Shown: positions 9,176 through 18,324, numbered from the stretch's first letter. The stretch: 64,000 nucleotides of DNA from Enterococcus dongliensis (GCF_005405225.1 NZ_BJDQ01000007.1:54363-118362), one strand, 5' to 3'. Notes: generated by a model not told the origin, from the letters alone. Program-made: numbers and translations.

Positions 9176-9632
9176 AACGACCACTTCCTAATTGAAATTG
9201 ATACGTAATTCTTTTTCCTGCATCAGTAAAAACAATTTTTGGAATACTTCCATTTCCAGGTTGAGTAGTCGAACTGTTGCCAGTCCCGGCTTTGAATAAA
9301 ATAGCATGACTACTTTCTAATTTAATCGCTGGGGGGATTTTCAAACTTTTCCATGGTAAAGTTGTATGGTTCGTAAAAAAAATGATTAATTGCGAATTGT
9401 TGTAAAGATCAATCCGAGTACCTCGGTGATCAGCAATTGCAACTTGCTGCAAGTGTAGAATCGATTTTTCAAACCGGTAGTAAAAAAATACTTTTTCTAG
9501 ACTGGTCTGCCAATGCTTAAAAGCAATTGTCGGCAATAGGACGAAACTGCAGACGAGCATCCACACGATCAATGTCTCAATCAAAGTAAAGCCAGCGTTA
9601 TTTAGCTTTTTGAACGCGTTCGTATGCTTCAT
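9162..9632 (-). CDS. comGD: Competence pseudopilin ComGD
   Basis: A 156-residue protein with the prepilin signal NNAGFTLIETLIVWML (cleavage after Gly, Glu at +5), followed by a pilin-like C-terminal domain. The ATG is preceded by AGGAGT and lies 35 bases inside comGC. In family members it is a minor pseudopilin that helps ComGC assemble and supports DNA binding. No missing elements are seen. Confidence 0.82.
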   Translation of the reverse strand: MKHTNAFKKLNNAGFTLIETLIVWMLVCSFVLLPTIAFKHWQTSLEKVFFYYRFEKSILHLQQVAIADHRGTRIDLYNNSQLIIFFTNHTTLPWKSLKIPPAIKLESSHAILFKAGTGNSSTTQPGNGSIPKIVFTDAGKRITYQFQLGSGRFEKK

Positions 9633-9873
9633 ATTGCGACTCCTTCACATAGCCTTGTTCGATCAACTCCTGCTTACTCGGCATTCTTTCGTTATCCAAC
9701 TCAAAAACTTCAATCTGCGTTTCGACTACTTTAGCAATAGCTGTGTCACTTTGCTTGCTTGCGCTTTCTTTTTGACTGACTAACTTAGGTACAAATAATA
9801 ATAAAAGCAAACTGATAACGAATAGTACAACGAGCATTTCCAGCAAAGTGAATGCAGAGCTTTGCTTTTTCAT
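9598..9873 (-). CDS. comGC: Major competence pseudopilin ComGC
   Basis: A 91-residue major pseudopilin of the transformation pilus. It starts MKKQSSAFTLLEMLVVLFVI, with the classic prepilin motif (FTLLEML) and membrane helix, then a charged coiled stretch (SQKESASKQSDTAIAKVVET). The residue before Phe is Ala rather than Gly, a small variation at the prepilin peptidase site. The ATG overlaps the comGB stop in an ATGA arrangement and follows GGAGGG, which favours coupled translation. Confidence 0.9.
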   Translation of the reverse strand: MKKQSSAFTLLEMLVVLFVISLLLLLFVPKLVSQKESASKQSDTAIAKVVETQIEVFELDNERMPSKQELIEQGYVKESQYEAYERVQKAK

Positions 9874-10883
9874 AAGATTCCCTCCAAATTGGTCAATGGC
9901 AGAAGCATCGTTAAATACAAACTGACAATCAAAAGTGCCACCAATAAAAAAATCAACGGCTGCAACCAAGAACAGAGAAATTCCAATTGATTAAAAAAAC
10001 GTTGCCAAACAAATTGACTATAAGTCAGTAATTCCTTGCCTAAGTTTCCCCGTGCTTCTCCTTGAAACACGATCCGACTGAATTCTTTGGTTAAAAAAGG
10101 ATAACGATTCAACTCTTCTGCCAAAGTCTTTCCTTGAGCCAAACGATTTTTCAAATCGGCCGCTAATTCCTGCATTAAAGATCGGCCTTCAATGACAAGA
10201 AGACACTCGATGATTTGTTGCAACTCTAATCCTTGTTGAAAAAGTTTTCCCCATTCCAACGCAAAATAAGCAGAATAGTAATTACTAAACAACCGACCAA
10301 CAAAAGGAATCCTAGTAAGGAGACTAAAACGCATGAGATAATTTTGACTTTTCCCCCACGAACGCCAAGCCATCATCAATAAAAGCAACAAAATAATCAG
10401 AATCAGTCCAATTACAGGTACGGCATGAATCAATTGAACAGAAAAAGAATCAGCTTGGAGCATACCGCTAGCTAAAAGCTGAGGCAATAAAAAGAAACGC
10501 ATACCAAGTAATAGTACAATCAAAAAAACTAATAACAACAATGGATAAGAGATTGCTTTAATAAAATTTTCTTGTTGCCGTTGGACCAAACGCATTTGTT
10601 GTGCGATTCCTAATAAGGTTTGGGCTAGGTCTCCATGTGACTCGGCCAATTCGATTTGCAAAATCTGGTCATTTGAATACTGGAGTACGCTAAAACTTTT
10701 TGCTAAACTTTTTCCTTGTTGAAGATCTTGCTGGAGAACTTCTAAAATGACGTGGGAAAAAAGATTTGCATTGATAAAAAAAGCGAGTGCTTGCTGTAAA
10801 CTGAAACCATTTACCAGTAGATCGCCAAGCAGTTGAATAAAATCAATTTTCTGTTTTCTCGTCAATTTATTTTTGTTCCACAC
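9870..10883 (-). CDS. comGB: Competence pseudopilus platform protein ComGB
   Basis: A 337-residue polytopic inner-membrane platform protein of the type II secretion F (GspF/PilC) family. It has two T2SSF domains: one near residues 20-130 (LLVNGFSLQQALAFF, QGKSLAKSF) and one near 200-320 (WGKLFQQGLELQQ, LAQGKTLAEEL). Membrane segments lie at about 140-160, 180-205 and the C-terminus. The start is a GTG at 10883 after GAAGGG, 17 bases inside comGA. An in-frame ATG at 10961 lies too deep in comGA to be credible. Confidence 0.88.
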   Translation of the reverse strand: MWNKNKLTRKQKIDFIQLLGDLLVNGFSLQQALAFFINANLFSHVILEVLQQDLQQGKSLAKSFSVLQYSNDQILQIELAESHGDLAQTLLGIAQQMRLVQRQQENFIKAISYPLLLLVFLIVLLLGMRFFLLPQLLASGMLQADSFSVQLIHAVPVIGLILIILLLLLMMAWRSWGKSQNYLMRFSLLTRIPFVGRLFSNYYSAYFALEWGKLFQQGLELQQIIECLLVIEGRSLMQELAADLKNRLAQGKTLAEELNRYPFLTKEFSRIVFQGEARGNLGKELLTYSQFVWQRFFNQLEFLCSWLQPLIFLLVALLIVSLYLTMLLPLTNLEGIL

Positions 10884-11775
10884 ACGACAACCCTTCTTTC
10901 CAAGTAAAATGCAGCTTTTCTTGATAAAAACGATAACTGGCCAACAATCCGATTGTTCCATTTACTGCTAATAGTTCTTGGTAGATGATTCCTCGTAGAC
11001 ACTCCTTGAGTAACGCGGCTTCCCCGCCTAATTCAAAGATCCTGGCCTGAGCAGATTCTAAACTAGCTGCATGGAGCGTTGCATAGACACAATGACCGGT
11101 CAATGCTACTCGAATCGCTCCTTGGATAGTTTTTGGATCGCGAATTTCGCCGATGATTAAAACATCTGGGTGATGCCGCAATGAAAGTTTAATCAATTCA
11201 TCGTAACTTTGCTGAATCTTTTCATTTACTTGTAATTGTAAAAAATCAGGCTCCTCGATTTCTACAGGATCTTCGATTGTAATGACTTGACCTTTATTTT
11301 CTCTTGCCAGTTTATACATCAAGGTCGTTTTTCCTGATCCGACTGGGCCGCAAAACAAATAAAGACCACGTTTCTTACTATTGTTTTGAAGTAATTCTAA
11401 TTGTTCAGGCAGATGATAGACTTCTGGACTATTCCCAAATTGGTGCAAAAAACGAATAACTAAACTTTCTTGTTGCAAATAATCTCCTACTGTAGAAAGA
11501 CGCAGCCTTTGTTCTCCGTGTGACAAAGGATAAGAGATTGCACCAAGTTGAACTTTGCGCTTTTCACTCACGTCCATTTGGCCTAAGTATTTGAAGCGAT
11601 TGATCAACTGTGAAGCGATAGTCGCAGATAAACCATTGATCATGGGGGATTCATAAAAGGGACCTCGTCGAAAAAAACAGCGATAATTCTCTTTTTGAGG
11701 CAAGAAATATAAATCCTGCATTTGTTGTTCAAAACCATATTGGATTAATTCGTCTGAAAGTTGTTCAATCTCCAT
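10867..11775 (-). CDS. comGA: Competence pilus ATPase ComGA
   Basis: A 302-residue secretion-type ATPase (GspE/PilB family) that powers pseudopilus assembly. It has Walker A GPVGSGKTTLMYK, an Asp box VITIEDPVEIEEPDF, Walker B DVLIIGEIRDP and a His box (ALTGHCVYATLHA). It is slightly shorter than many homologues, as usual for ComGA, which lacks the large N-terminal domain of GspE. First gene of the operon. The ribosome-binding site is GAGGTG. A com-box-like sequence lies about 20 bases upstream of the start. Confidence 0.93.
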   Translation of the reverse strand: MEIEQLSDELIQYGFEQQMQDLYFLPQKENYRCFFRRGPFYESPMINGLSATIASQLINRFKYLGQMDVSEKRKVQLGAISYPLSHGEQRLRLSTVGDYLQQESLVIRFLHQFGNSPEVYHLPEQLELLQNNSKKRGLYLFCGPVGSGKTTLMYKLARENKGQVITIEDPVEIEEPDFLQLQVNEKIQQSYDELIKLSLRHHPDVLIIGEIRDPKTIQGAIRVALTGHCVYATLHAASLESAQARIFELGGEAALLKECLRGIIYQELLAVNGTIGLLASYRFYQEKLHFTWKEGLSCVEQK

Positions 11776-11794
11776 TTTTTCACCTCATAGATAA

Positions 11795-11806
11795 GGTACG
11801 TAAAAA
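11795..11806 (-). promoter_or_regulatory. Com-box-like (ComX/SigX-type) promoter element before comGA
   Basis: The minus strand reads TTTTTACGTACC. The streptococcal/lactococcal com-box is TTTTTACGAATA, so the first eight bases match and the tail does not. The T-run is shared with the trmB terminator. Tentative. Confidence 0.3.
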
Positions 11807-11846
11807 AATAAAGATGAGCCAAAAAAATCGGCTCATCTTTATTTTT
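11803..11846. terminator. Terminator between trmB and comGA
   Basis: AAATAAAGATGAGCC pairs with GGCTCATCTTTATTT around an 8-base loop, with T-runs on both strands. It overlaps the trmB stop codon and separates it from the comG operon. Confidence 0.85.
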
Positions 11847-12492
11847 TTGTTTTATCTTGAAAACGGGCTTCAACGCGATAGATTCGTTGACCTTTATTTG
11901 AAAATTTTTCTTCGTACTCAGTCATGATATTTCCTTCATAGGAACTTTCATGTAAATCCAACCACACTTGTTCAAGTGTCATACCATATTTTGAAAAACT
12001 ACTTAATGAATATTCAAATAATCCTTGGTTATCTGTTTTAAAATGAATCTGTCCTGCAGGCTTTAAAATCTCTTCATCCACTGCTAAAAAACTTGGAGAA
12101 GTCAATCGACGTTTTGTATGTTTTTTCTTCGGCCATGGATCAGAGAAATTCAAATAAATTTGATCGACTTCACTATCCGCAAAATAATTAGTCAATTCAG
12201 AGCCATCGACATGCAATAGTTGTAAATTAGGCAGCTCAGTTGCAACCAATTTATCCAAAGCAATCGAAATTACACTAACTTGCATCTCTACCCCAATATA
12301 ATTGATCTCAGGATGCGCTGTAGCCATCCCAATAATAAATTGGCCTTTTCCCATGCCAATCTCAATATGAATCGGATGGTCATTACCAAAACGCTCAGAC
12401 CAACGTCCTTTCCACGCTTCAGGTTCTTGTACGACATATTCTGGTCGAGCGGCTAGCATCTCTGCAGCACCCGGGCGATTTCTTACTCGCAT
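11839..12492 (-). CDS. trmB: tRNA (guanine-N7-)-methyltransferase
   Basis: A 217-residue SAM-dependent enzyme that makes m7G46 in the tRNA variable loop. It has the SAM loop [22 protein letters not shown] for the adenosine site, and the TrmB signature [16 protein letters not shown]. The C-terminal [17 protein letters not shown] is also diagnostic. The ATG follows GGAGG at six bases; an upstream TTG frame (12564) would overlap the next gene without support. It lies in a row with the kinase-like, dat and ecs genes in the same direction. Confidence 0.95.
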   Translation of the reverse strand: MRVRNRPGAAEMLAARPEYVVQEPEAWKGRWSERFGNDHPIHIEIGMGKGQFIIGMATAHPEINYIGVEMQVSVISIALDKLVATELPNLQLLHVDGSELTNYFADSEVDQIYLNFSDPWPKKKHTKRRLTSPSFLAVDEEILKPAGQIHFKTDNQGLFEYSLSSFSKYGMTLEQVWLDLHESSYEGNIMTEYEEKFSNKGQRIYRVEARFQDKTKK

Positions 12493-12533
12493 TATTTTCC
12501 TCCTACATTTCCTTATCTTTCTTGACAAAACTA

Positions 12534-12558
12534 GAAGCTGAACGAAATGTTCAGCTTC
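12534..12558 (-). terminator. Hairpin at the end of the kinase-like gene
   Basis: GAAGCTGAAC and GTTCAGCTTC form a perfect 10-bp stem with a 5-base loop over the stop codon at 12551. Only a weak T-run (TAGTTTTG) follows, so it may be a partial terminator or an mRNA 3'-end stabiliser before trmB. Confidence 0.5.
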
Positions 12559-13333
12559 CGGCAAAGATTCGTTTTAATTGTAAAATTGCTTGATTCATAT
12601 GATCAAATTCATCACGTTTGTATTGGCGAGCAATTTCTAATAATAAACTCATTAAACCATACCAATAGATTCGTTCCATGTTTTCATCTGTTGGGCGGAT
12701 ACCATAACGAACAAGCCACTTACTCCAGCTCGACAGGGGTACATAACTGCCTAAGATCGTTCCGATGTCCAGTGCCGGATCAGCAAACATCACTGAATCC
12801 CAGTCAACTAAATATAAATAATTTGAAGACACCAACCAATTTCTATGATTTACATCTCCGTGTACTACAGTATAATTTTTTTTAGCATAATTTGGAACAT
12901 TCTTTTTCAAATAATCATAAACTAATTTAATAAAAGCAGGTTGTTCAATCATTGTCGGCAGATTCGCTTCGTAGTCAGCTAGTAACTGTTGCGGTGAAAC
13001 ATGACGACCACCCATTTTTTTTAACATCATTTTTAACGAAGGCGAGTGATGCAAATGATACAATACATCTATCACATCATTACGCCGCGAGATTTCTTCC
13101 GGCTCCAATAGACGACCATCTAGCCATTCTTGTGCGGTCAATGTATCACCATTTCCTGTTCGCTTAATCCAAACAAGTTTTGGCGCGATCCCTTCACGCG
13201 ATAAAGCCGCCAACATCGGGGTGGTATTTCGTTTAATGAACACGCGATCTTCATCACGATAGCCGATATATGTTTTTCCCGTATCGCCTTTAATCGGCTG
13301 CACGCGCCAGTCACTATCCAACTGAAATTCCAT
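12551..13333 (-). CDS. Choline-kinase-like phosphotransferase (APH family, YtmP-like)
   Basis: A 260-residue aminoglycoside/choline kinase-fold protein. Its kinase motifs are intact: [15 protein letters not shown] (catalytic loop with Asp and Asn) and [19 protein letters not shown] (metal-binding Asp). The N-terminal part has an ATP-lid-like [10 protein letters not shown] with the Lys in VFIKRN. It neighbours trmB in many Firmicutes and is assumed to phosphorylate a small hydroxyl compound; the substrate is unknown. The ATG at 13333 is spaced eight bases from GGAGGG; a TTG two codons earlier is too close. Confidence 0.85.
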   Translation of the reverse strand: MEFQLDSDWRVQPIKGDTGKTYIGYRDEDRVFIKRNTTPMLAALSREGIAPKLVWIKRTGNGDTLTAQEWLDGRLLEPEEISRRNDVIDVLYHLHHSPSLKMMLKKMGGRHVSPQQLLADYEANLPTMIEQPAFIKLVYDYLKKNVPNYAKKNYTVVHGDVNHRNWLVSSNYLYLVDWDSVMFADPALDIGTILGSYVPLSSWSKWLVRYGIRPTDENMERIYWYGLMSLLLEIARQYKRDEFDHMNQAILQLKRIFAGS

Positions 13334-13422
13334 TCCCAAGGCCCTCCCCTAGCATTTTAAACGTATTTACTATTTTAGTCGCGCAAGGAGGCTTCGTCAA
13401 GAGCATGTATGTTCTTCTTTGA

Positions 13423-14292
13423 TTATTTTTCATTACGATGTGCTTGAACAAATAGATTTATGGCTTCAATATAAGCTTTCAAAATTCTTTTTGTTACTTT
13501 ACCAGGCATCCCATCACCAATTTTTTGTTTATCGATTTCAATGATTGGGACGATCTCAGCTACTGAACTAGTCTTAAAACATTCATCAGCAGCTAGCAAT
13601 TCTTTTTTAGTAAATGCGACTTCTTTTACTTCGATCCCTAGAGCCTTGGTCAATTCCCGAATCTTCATCTTTGTAATCCCTGGTAAAATCAACTGGCCAT
13701 CTGGATGAGTATAAAGAATACCATCTTTTACCATCCATAGATTAGAAGCAGATGCTTCGGTCACAAAACCTTCACGTAATAGAACAGCCTCTTCAAACCC
13801 TTTTTGTTTAGCCTCATCTAAAGCCAGGAGATTTCCTAACAAACTAATAGACTTGATGTCACAATGTAACCAACGTCTATCTTCTACAAATCCTGCACGA
13901 ATCCCAAGATTTTGTTTAACACTTGGGCGTGATACTGGTTGGATATCTGCCAATAAAACTGGCTGGACTACTGCTGAATCAGGAAAATCATGCAGCCGCG
14001 GTTTAGCTACACCACGTGTCACTTGAAAATAGATACGTCCATTTTCTATTCCTACTTCATTTGCCAAGCGATGCAAACGTTGACTCAGTTCAACTTGGGT
14101 AAATGGCAAAGTCATACGAATTTTCTGTGCACTTTCCCAAAAGCGGTCCAAGTGTTCTTTTTCCATATACATACAACCATCATAAATGCGAATCACCTCG
14201 TAAATTCCATCCCCGAATTGATAACCACGATCTTCCAAGTCTATTTTTACTTTGGATTCATCGATTATTTGTTCATTCCATAATACTTTCAT
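13423..14292 (-). CDS. dat: D-amino acid aminotransferase
   Basis: A 289-residue PLP enzyme of fold type IV, making D-glutamate from D-alanine for peptidoglycan. It begins MKVLWNEQIIDESKVKIDLE and has EDRGYQFGDGIYEVIRIYDG. The PLP Lys lies in CDIKSISLLGNLLALDEAK and the late Glu in TEASASNLW. Branched-chain aminotransferases share the fold, but the spacing and the RGYQFGDG segment fit Dat better. It lies 4 bases upstream... on the minus strand it directly follows ecsB, so it is probably cotranscribed. Confidence 0.9.
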   Translation of the reverse strand: MKVLWNEQIIDESKVKIDLEDRGYQFGDGIYEVIRIYDGCMYMEKEHLDRFWESAQKIRMTLPFTQVELSQRLHRLANEVGIENGRIYFQVTRGVAKPRLHDFPDSAVVQPVLLADIQPVSRPSVKQNLGIRAGFVEDRRWLHCDIKSISLLGNLLALDEAKQKGFEEAVLLREGFVTEASASNLWMVKDGILYTHPDGQLILPGITKMKIRELTKALGIEVKEVAFTKKELLAADECFKTSSVAEIVPIIEIDKQKIGDGMPGKVTKRILKAYIEAINLFVQAHRNEK

Positions 14293-14295
14293 CTA

Positions 14296-15504
14296 TTAAT
14301 CCTCCATCTTCTTTATTCTAGCTGGGAGATAGAACCATGCAAACAAGCCAATTTCAACTAGAAGCAAGCCAAACAAACCCAAACTCTCAAAAATTGATAA
14401 ATGAAGCAAACTACACAAACTGAAAATAAGTGCCGCTGAAAACAATAAAAGGGTCATCAATCGTTGCAAAGCCGCTTTTTTATATTTTTTCAGCACTGGA
14501 TATAGCTGAGCCGCGCCAATGTAATCAAATTGACTATATAAAGGAATCATTTGAAACCCGATCAAATAAATAAACAAGGCGCTGACACCTGCAATAAAGC
14601 GGCTATCTGTTAATGAAAGCACTAAGATTGCCCCAACAATCAACAAACGGAAAAACAAGCCCCCAAAAACTGCTCCTCTTAAAGCCCCTCGAGCAAACAA
14701 ATATAAAAATGTATTTTCCTGTCTAAAAGAGATTTTTGCTAACAGGCCATCTAAATATTTTCGTCGATGGACTTTGGCTTCAATCTCAGGAACATCAGTA
14801 AATAAATTGATGAATTGATAGATTCGATGCAAGCGTGTATTTTCTTGATCAATCATCTTGCTCCAATCTAATAGCCGCTCTTGTTCTTGTGTCAGAAAAA
14901 CAAACCCAAAAGCAGTCACGAATGCTAAAATTGTCCCCAGCCACGCAAAACTATACAAACTTGAAAAAATAATTCCACCACTACTGATAAACCATAGGAT
15001 CATCAAACGCTGTGTTTGCTTTTGCGTAGTCTGATAGCAAGCGAAACGCTGAATACGCAGATTTGCTAATTTCAAACTCCAGAGCATCACTACGAAAAAG
15101 AAAAAATTCATAAAACTTATTTGTTTAGCCAAAACGATCAATGGAAGCAACGCACCGCAGACAAACAATTCAATGCTAAACGGCCAAGCTAATGAGTGGC
15201 GCAATCCGCGAGATAAATAGCCGCCCATTTCTTTTTCCTTTGGTAACAAGAAGGCCATATCAGCTGGTTCGACTAGTGTCGCTAATTTCCCCAATGGTAA
15301 AATTACCCACCAAATGATTCCTACGATTGGTAAACTCCAAGGAAAATCCGGCGATAACTGGTTTAACAGATTCGAATAATAAAAGGCCAGACCGCCGGCT
15401 AAGAATAGACAGACTAAAACAAAATGATCATTTAACACATAACGCATGTACTTCATCATTTTTTTCTGATGACGTTGGCGTCTTAATAGAAAAAAATCAA
15501 GCAT
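14296..15504 (-). CDS. ecsB: ABC transporter permease EcsB
   Basis: A 402-residue membrane protein of the EcsB family, with an N-terminal basic stretch (RRQRHQKKMMKYMRYVLNDH) and about ten membrane segments grouped in two halves separated by a charged loop around residues 210-255. In Bacillus the Ecs transporter affects secretion, competence and intramembrane proteolysis; its substrate has not been settled. It overlaps ecsA by eight bases and so is surely in the same operon. Confidence 0.88.
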   Translation of the reverse strand: MLDFFLLRRQRHQKKMMKYMRYVLNDHFVLVCLFLAGGLAFYYSNLLNQLSPDFPWSLPIVGIIWWVILPLGKLATLVEPADMAFLLPKEKEMGGYLSRGLRHSLAWPFSIELFVCGALLPLIVLAKQISFMNFFFFVVMLWSLKLANLRIQRFACYQTTQKQTQRLMILWFISSGGIIFSSLYSFAWLGTILAFVTAFGFVFLTQEQERLLDWSKMIDQENTRLHRIYQFINLFTDVPEIEAKVHRRKYLDGLLAKISFRQENTFLYLFARGALRGAVFGGLFFRLLIVGAILVLSLTDSRFIAGVSALFIYLIGFQMIPLYSQFDYIGAAQLYPVLKKYKKAALQRLMTLLLFSAALIFSLCSLLHLSIFESLGLFGLLLVEIGLFAWFYLPARIKKMED

Positions 15505-16234
15505 GGTCCTTCTCCTTTGTCAATGCGATATAGATCTCATCTAAAGAGGCTCCCGGCAAATGAAATTCGTCTTGTAATTCTTGCAACGTTCCCTGGGCCC
15601 GCACGATGCCTTCATGGAGTACAACAAAACGATCACAATATTTCTCCGCAGTTGCCAGAATATGTGTCGACATCAAAATCGCAGCTCCTTGTTTTTTCAT
15701 AGTTACCATTAATTCCAATAAAGCATTGATGGCTAATGGGTCCAATCCTAAAAAAGGTTCGTCGATGATATACAAACTAGGCTGAATCAAAAAGGCACAC
15801 AACACCATTACTTTTTGCTTCATTCCTTTAGAAAAATTCACTGGGAACCAATCCAATCGGTTTTCTAGACGGAATGTTTTTAGTAACACTTCTGCCCGCT
15901 GCATTGCGGTTTCTTTGGGAATATCGTACGCCATCGCGGTTACTTCGATATGCTCGCGTAAGGTCAATTCTTCATAGAGTGAAGGTGTTTCAGGAATATA
16001 ACCGATTTTTTTGCGATAGTTCTCGGGCTCTTTTTGTAAAGTTAACTCATCAACTGTAATTGAGCCTTTTTGAGGTGTTAATAGACCAATAATATTTTTG
16101 ATAGTAGTAGATTTCCCTGCACCGTTTAAACCAATTAACCCGATCATTTCTCCATTATCAACTTTAAAATTAATATCTTTTAAAACAGGTACATGACCAT
16201 AACCACCTGTAACATGCTGAATTACTAAGCTCAT
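15497..16234 (-). CDS. ecsA: ABC transporter ATP-binding protein EcsA
   Basis: A 245-residue ATPase partner of EcsB. It has Walker A GLNGAGKSTTIKNI, the Q-loop region GYIPETPSLYEELTL, signature NFSKGMKQKVMV (LSGGQ variant), Walker B LYIIDEPFLGLDP and the switch His in MSTHIL. The start is preceded by GGAGGG. The gene lies back to back with the HIT gene; the same divergent arrangement of ecsA and hit is seen in Bacillus. Confidence 0.93.
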   Translation of the reverse strand: MSLVIQHVTGGYGHVPVLKDINFKVDNGEMIGLIGLNGAGKSTTIKNIIGLLTPQKGSITVDELTLQKEPENYRKKIGYIPETPSLYEELTLREHIEVTAMAYDIPKETAMQRAEVLLKTFRLENRLDWFPVNFSKGMKQKVMVLCAFLIQPSLYIIDEPFLGLDPLAINALLELMVTMKKQGAAILMSTHILATAEKYCDRFVVLHEGIVRAQGTLQELQDEFHLPGASLDEIYIALTKEKDHA

Positions 16235-16296
16235 CTTTTTCCCTCCAATTTCTTAGTTAGTATTATAGCAGAATCCTCCAAATAATTACGCGACTA

Positions 16297-16325
16297 TTGA
16301 CCTTTTCCCGCACAAGCATTATAAG
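16297..16325 (+). promoter_or_regulatory. Promoter of the HIT-ytxH transcript
   Basis: TTGACC and TATAAG are separated by 17 bases, about 100 bases upstream of the HIT start codon. Confidence 0.7.
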
Positions 16326-16424
16326 TTATGGTAAAGTAAAAGTAGAATTTACCGTCATTTACAAGTTTTTACTGGTAATGACACAAAATAAAGTGATGAT
16401 GAGTAATCAGAAAGGATGTTTGCA

Positions 16425-16850
16425 ATGGAAAATTGTATTTTTTGTAAAATTATCGACCAAGAAATCCCTAGCTACAAAATTTATGAGGATGAAAAAGTCT
16501 ATGCCTTTTTAGATATTTCACAAGCGACAAAGGGACACACACTCGTTGTACCGAAACGACATGTGACAGATATTTTTGATTATGACGAAGATTTAGCAGC
16601 AGATGTTTTTGCTCGCATTCCTAAAATTGCCCGTGCACTCGAGCAAGCATTTCCAGAGATGGAAGGATTAAATATTTTGAATAATAACAAAGAACTTGCC
16701 TATCAATCTGTCTTCCATTCACATATTCATTTAGTACCACGTTATAGTAAAAAAGATGATTTCTCGATCCATTTTGGCAACCACACAGAACAACAAACAT
16801 CAGAAGATATGCAAAAAATTGCTAATCAGATCAAAGAGCAGGTGAAATAA
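16425..16850 (+). CDS. hit: HIT family nucleotide-binding hydrolase
   Basis: A 141-residue histidine-triad protein. The triad is visible in HSHIHLVPR (HxHxH variant), the zinc-type Cys in CIFCKII near the N-terminus, and the ribose-binding segment LVVPKRHVTDIFD. Such proteins hydrolyse nucleoside phosphoramidates and dinucleoside polyphosphates. The ATG at 16425 is eight bases from AAAGGA; an ATG three codons upstream overlaps that site. The stop codon abuts the start of the next gene. Confidence 0.93.
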   Translation: MENCIFCKIIDQEIPSYKIYEDEKVYAFLDISQATKGHTLVVPKRHVTDIFDYDEDLAADVFARIPKIARALEQAFPEMEGLNILNNNKELAYQSVFHSHIHLVPRYSKKDDFSIHFGNHTEQQTSEDMQKIANQIKEQVK

Positions 16851-17246
16851 ATGGGCTTTTTCAAAGGAATTTTATTTGGCGCTGGTCTTGGTACCATAGG
16901 GGGGCTTTTATTAGCACCGCGTAAAGGAGAAGAAACCCGAGAAAAACTAATCACTTCTACTCGTGAACTAGTCGTATTAACTGACGAGCTAAACGATAAC
17001 TTATCCGCATTCCGTGAATCTGCGGCTACTTTAAAAGAAACCATGGATACCCTCGTTCCTGCTTTTAAATCAGGCGTGGAAAAAGATGTCGAGGAATTTC
17101 GTTTTCAAGCTGAACCTAGAATCCAGCAGATTCAAGCCCAATTAGAAAAAATCAATCAGAGCTTATCTACTGATGAAACGAAGACAGTTATAAAAAAAGG
17201 ACGCTTTTCTTTGACTAGACCTGCTGAAATCCCAAATGAATCATAA
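16851..17246 (+). CDS. YtxH domain protein
   Basis: A 131-residue protein with a short hydrophobic, glycine-rich N-terminus (GFFKGILFGAGLGTIGGLLLA) that probably inserts in the membrane, then PRKGEETREKL. This is the YtxH-domain signature. The rest is a charged helix likely to form a coiled coil, ending with a basic tail. Function unknown; B. subtilis members are stress-induced. It starts immediately after the HIT stop (TAAATG) and is translated from the same mRNA. Confidence 0.82.
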   Translation: MGFFKGILFGAGLGTIGGLLLAPRKGEETREKLITSTRELVVLTDELNDNLSAFRESAATLKETMDTLVPAFKSGVEKDVEEFRFQAEPRIQQIQAQLEKINQSLSTDETKTVIKKGRFSLTRPAEIPNES

Positions 17247-17263
17247 TTAGTTAACTAATTATG
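17242..17263. repeat. 22-bp perfect palindrome at the ytxH stop codon
   Basis: CATAATTAGTT is followed directly by its reverse complement and covers the YtxH stop codon. It has no loop and only a weak T-stretch (CTTTT) after it. It could be a weak terminator or a protein-binding site ahead of prsA. Confidence 0.45.
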
Positions 17264-17383
17264 CTTTTAGTGTGAATTTTCTCGGAAACTATTTTTATCC
17301 CCTTTCCTTTGTATTTTTAGATATGGTATAGTTGGAAAGAATTAATAAGAAGTAAATTATGAATTTAGGAGTTGTAACGTAAA

Positions 17384-18316
17384 ATGAAGAAAAAGATTCT
17401 CTTAGCCACGGCTGGCTTGCTTAGCGTAATTGTATTAGGTGCCTGTTCAGGAAGTTCTAATCAAGACATCGCAACTATGAAAGGCGGAAAAATCACCGTC
17501 GAAGATTTCTATAACGAAGCGAAAAAAGAACAAAACAATCAAAGTTTAGTTCGTAACATGATCATCTATAAAGTATTTGAAAATGCCTATGGTGATAAAG
17601 TAACAGACAAACAAGTTGATAAAGAGTACAACAAGCAATCAAAACAATTAGGCGACAGCTTTGAAAGCCAATTGCAGTCTGCTGGATATACGAAAAAATC
17701 TTATAAAGAGTATTTAAAACAATCACTTGCTTTCCAAGAAGGCTTGAAAGCTCATGTAAAAATTACTGATAAAGATTTGAAAACAGCTTGGGATTCATTC
17801 CATCCAGAAGTAACAGCTCGAATCATTTTAGCAAGCAGTGAAGATGATGCAAAAGAAATCAAGAAACAATTAGACGATAAAGGCGACTTTGCTAAAATCG
17901 CAAAAGAAAAATCACAAGATACAACAACGAAAAAAGATGGTGGACAAATCAAATTTGATTCTCAATCATCTACTGTTCCTACTGAAGTAAAAGAAGCTGC
18001 CTTTAAATTGAAAGACGGCGAGGTTTCTGATGTGATCACAGCAACCGATGCCTCTACTTATCAAGCCAGCTACTACATTGTGAAGATGGAAAAAAATTCA
18101 TCTAAAGGCAATGACATGGATAAATACGAAAAAGAATTGAAGCAGATTGCAGAAGATACAAAAATGGCTGACCAAACCTTCTCTTCTAAAGTCATCTCAA
18201 AAGAATTGAAAAAAGCCAATGTGAAGATCAAAGATGATTCCTTTGAAAATATTTTATCTGATTTCTTAACAACAAACAGCTCAGGTAAAACAACAACGAC
18301 TGACTCATCAAAATAA
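17384..18316 (+). CDS. prsA: Foldase lipoprotein PrsA (peptidyl-prolyl isomerase)
   Basis: A 310-residue extracellular membrane-anchored foldase. Residues 1-20 are a lipoprotein signal with the lipobox VLGAC, so Cys20 is lipidated. A SurA-like N-domain follows, then a parvulin domain at about 140-235 (VTARIILASSEDDAKEI, KDGGQIKFDSQS, FKLKDGEVSDVI). The tail is rich in Thr and Ser. It helps secreted proteins fold after export. An AGGAG ribosome-binding site lies 12 bases before the ATG. Confidence 0.93.
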   Translation: MKKKILLATAGLLSVIVLGACSGSSNQDIATMKGGKITVEDFYNEAKKEQNNQSLVRNMIIYKVFENAYGDKVTDKQVDKEYNKQSKQLGDSFESQLQSAGYTKKSYKEYLKQSLAFQEGLKAHVKITDKDLKTAWDSFHPEVTARIILASSEDDAKEIKKQLDDKGDFAKIAKEKSQDTTTKKDGGQIKFDSQSSTVPTEVKEAAFKLKDGEVSDVITATDASTYQASYYIVKMEKNSSKGNDMDKYEKELKQIAEDTKMADQTFSSKVISKELKKANVKIKDDSFENILSDFLTTNSSGKTTTTDSSK

Positions 18317-18324
18317 GTTTTAGT

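Noticed and set aside
9870..10961. Longer ComGB from 10961
   Set aside because: It would overlap comGA by 95 bases. A GTG with GAAGGG fits at 10883.
11839..12564. TTG start of trmB at 12564
   Set aside because: It would overlap the kinase-like gene and its hairpin; the ATG at 12492 has a perfect site and matches the usual start of the family.
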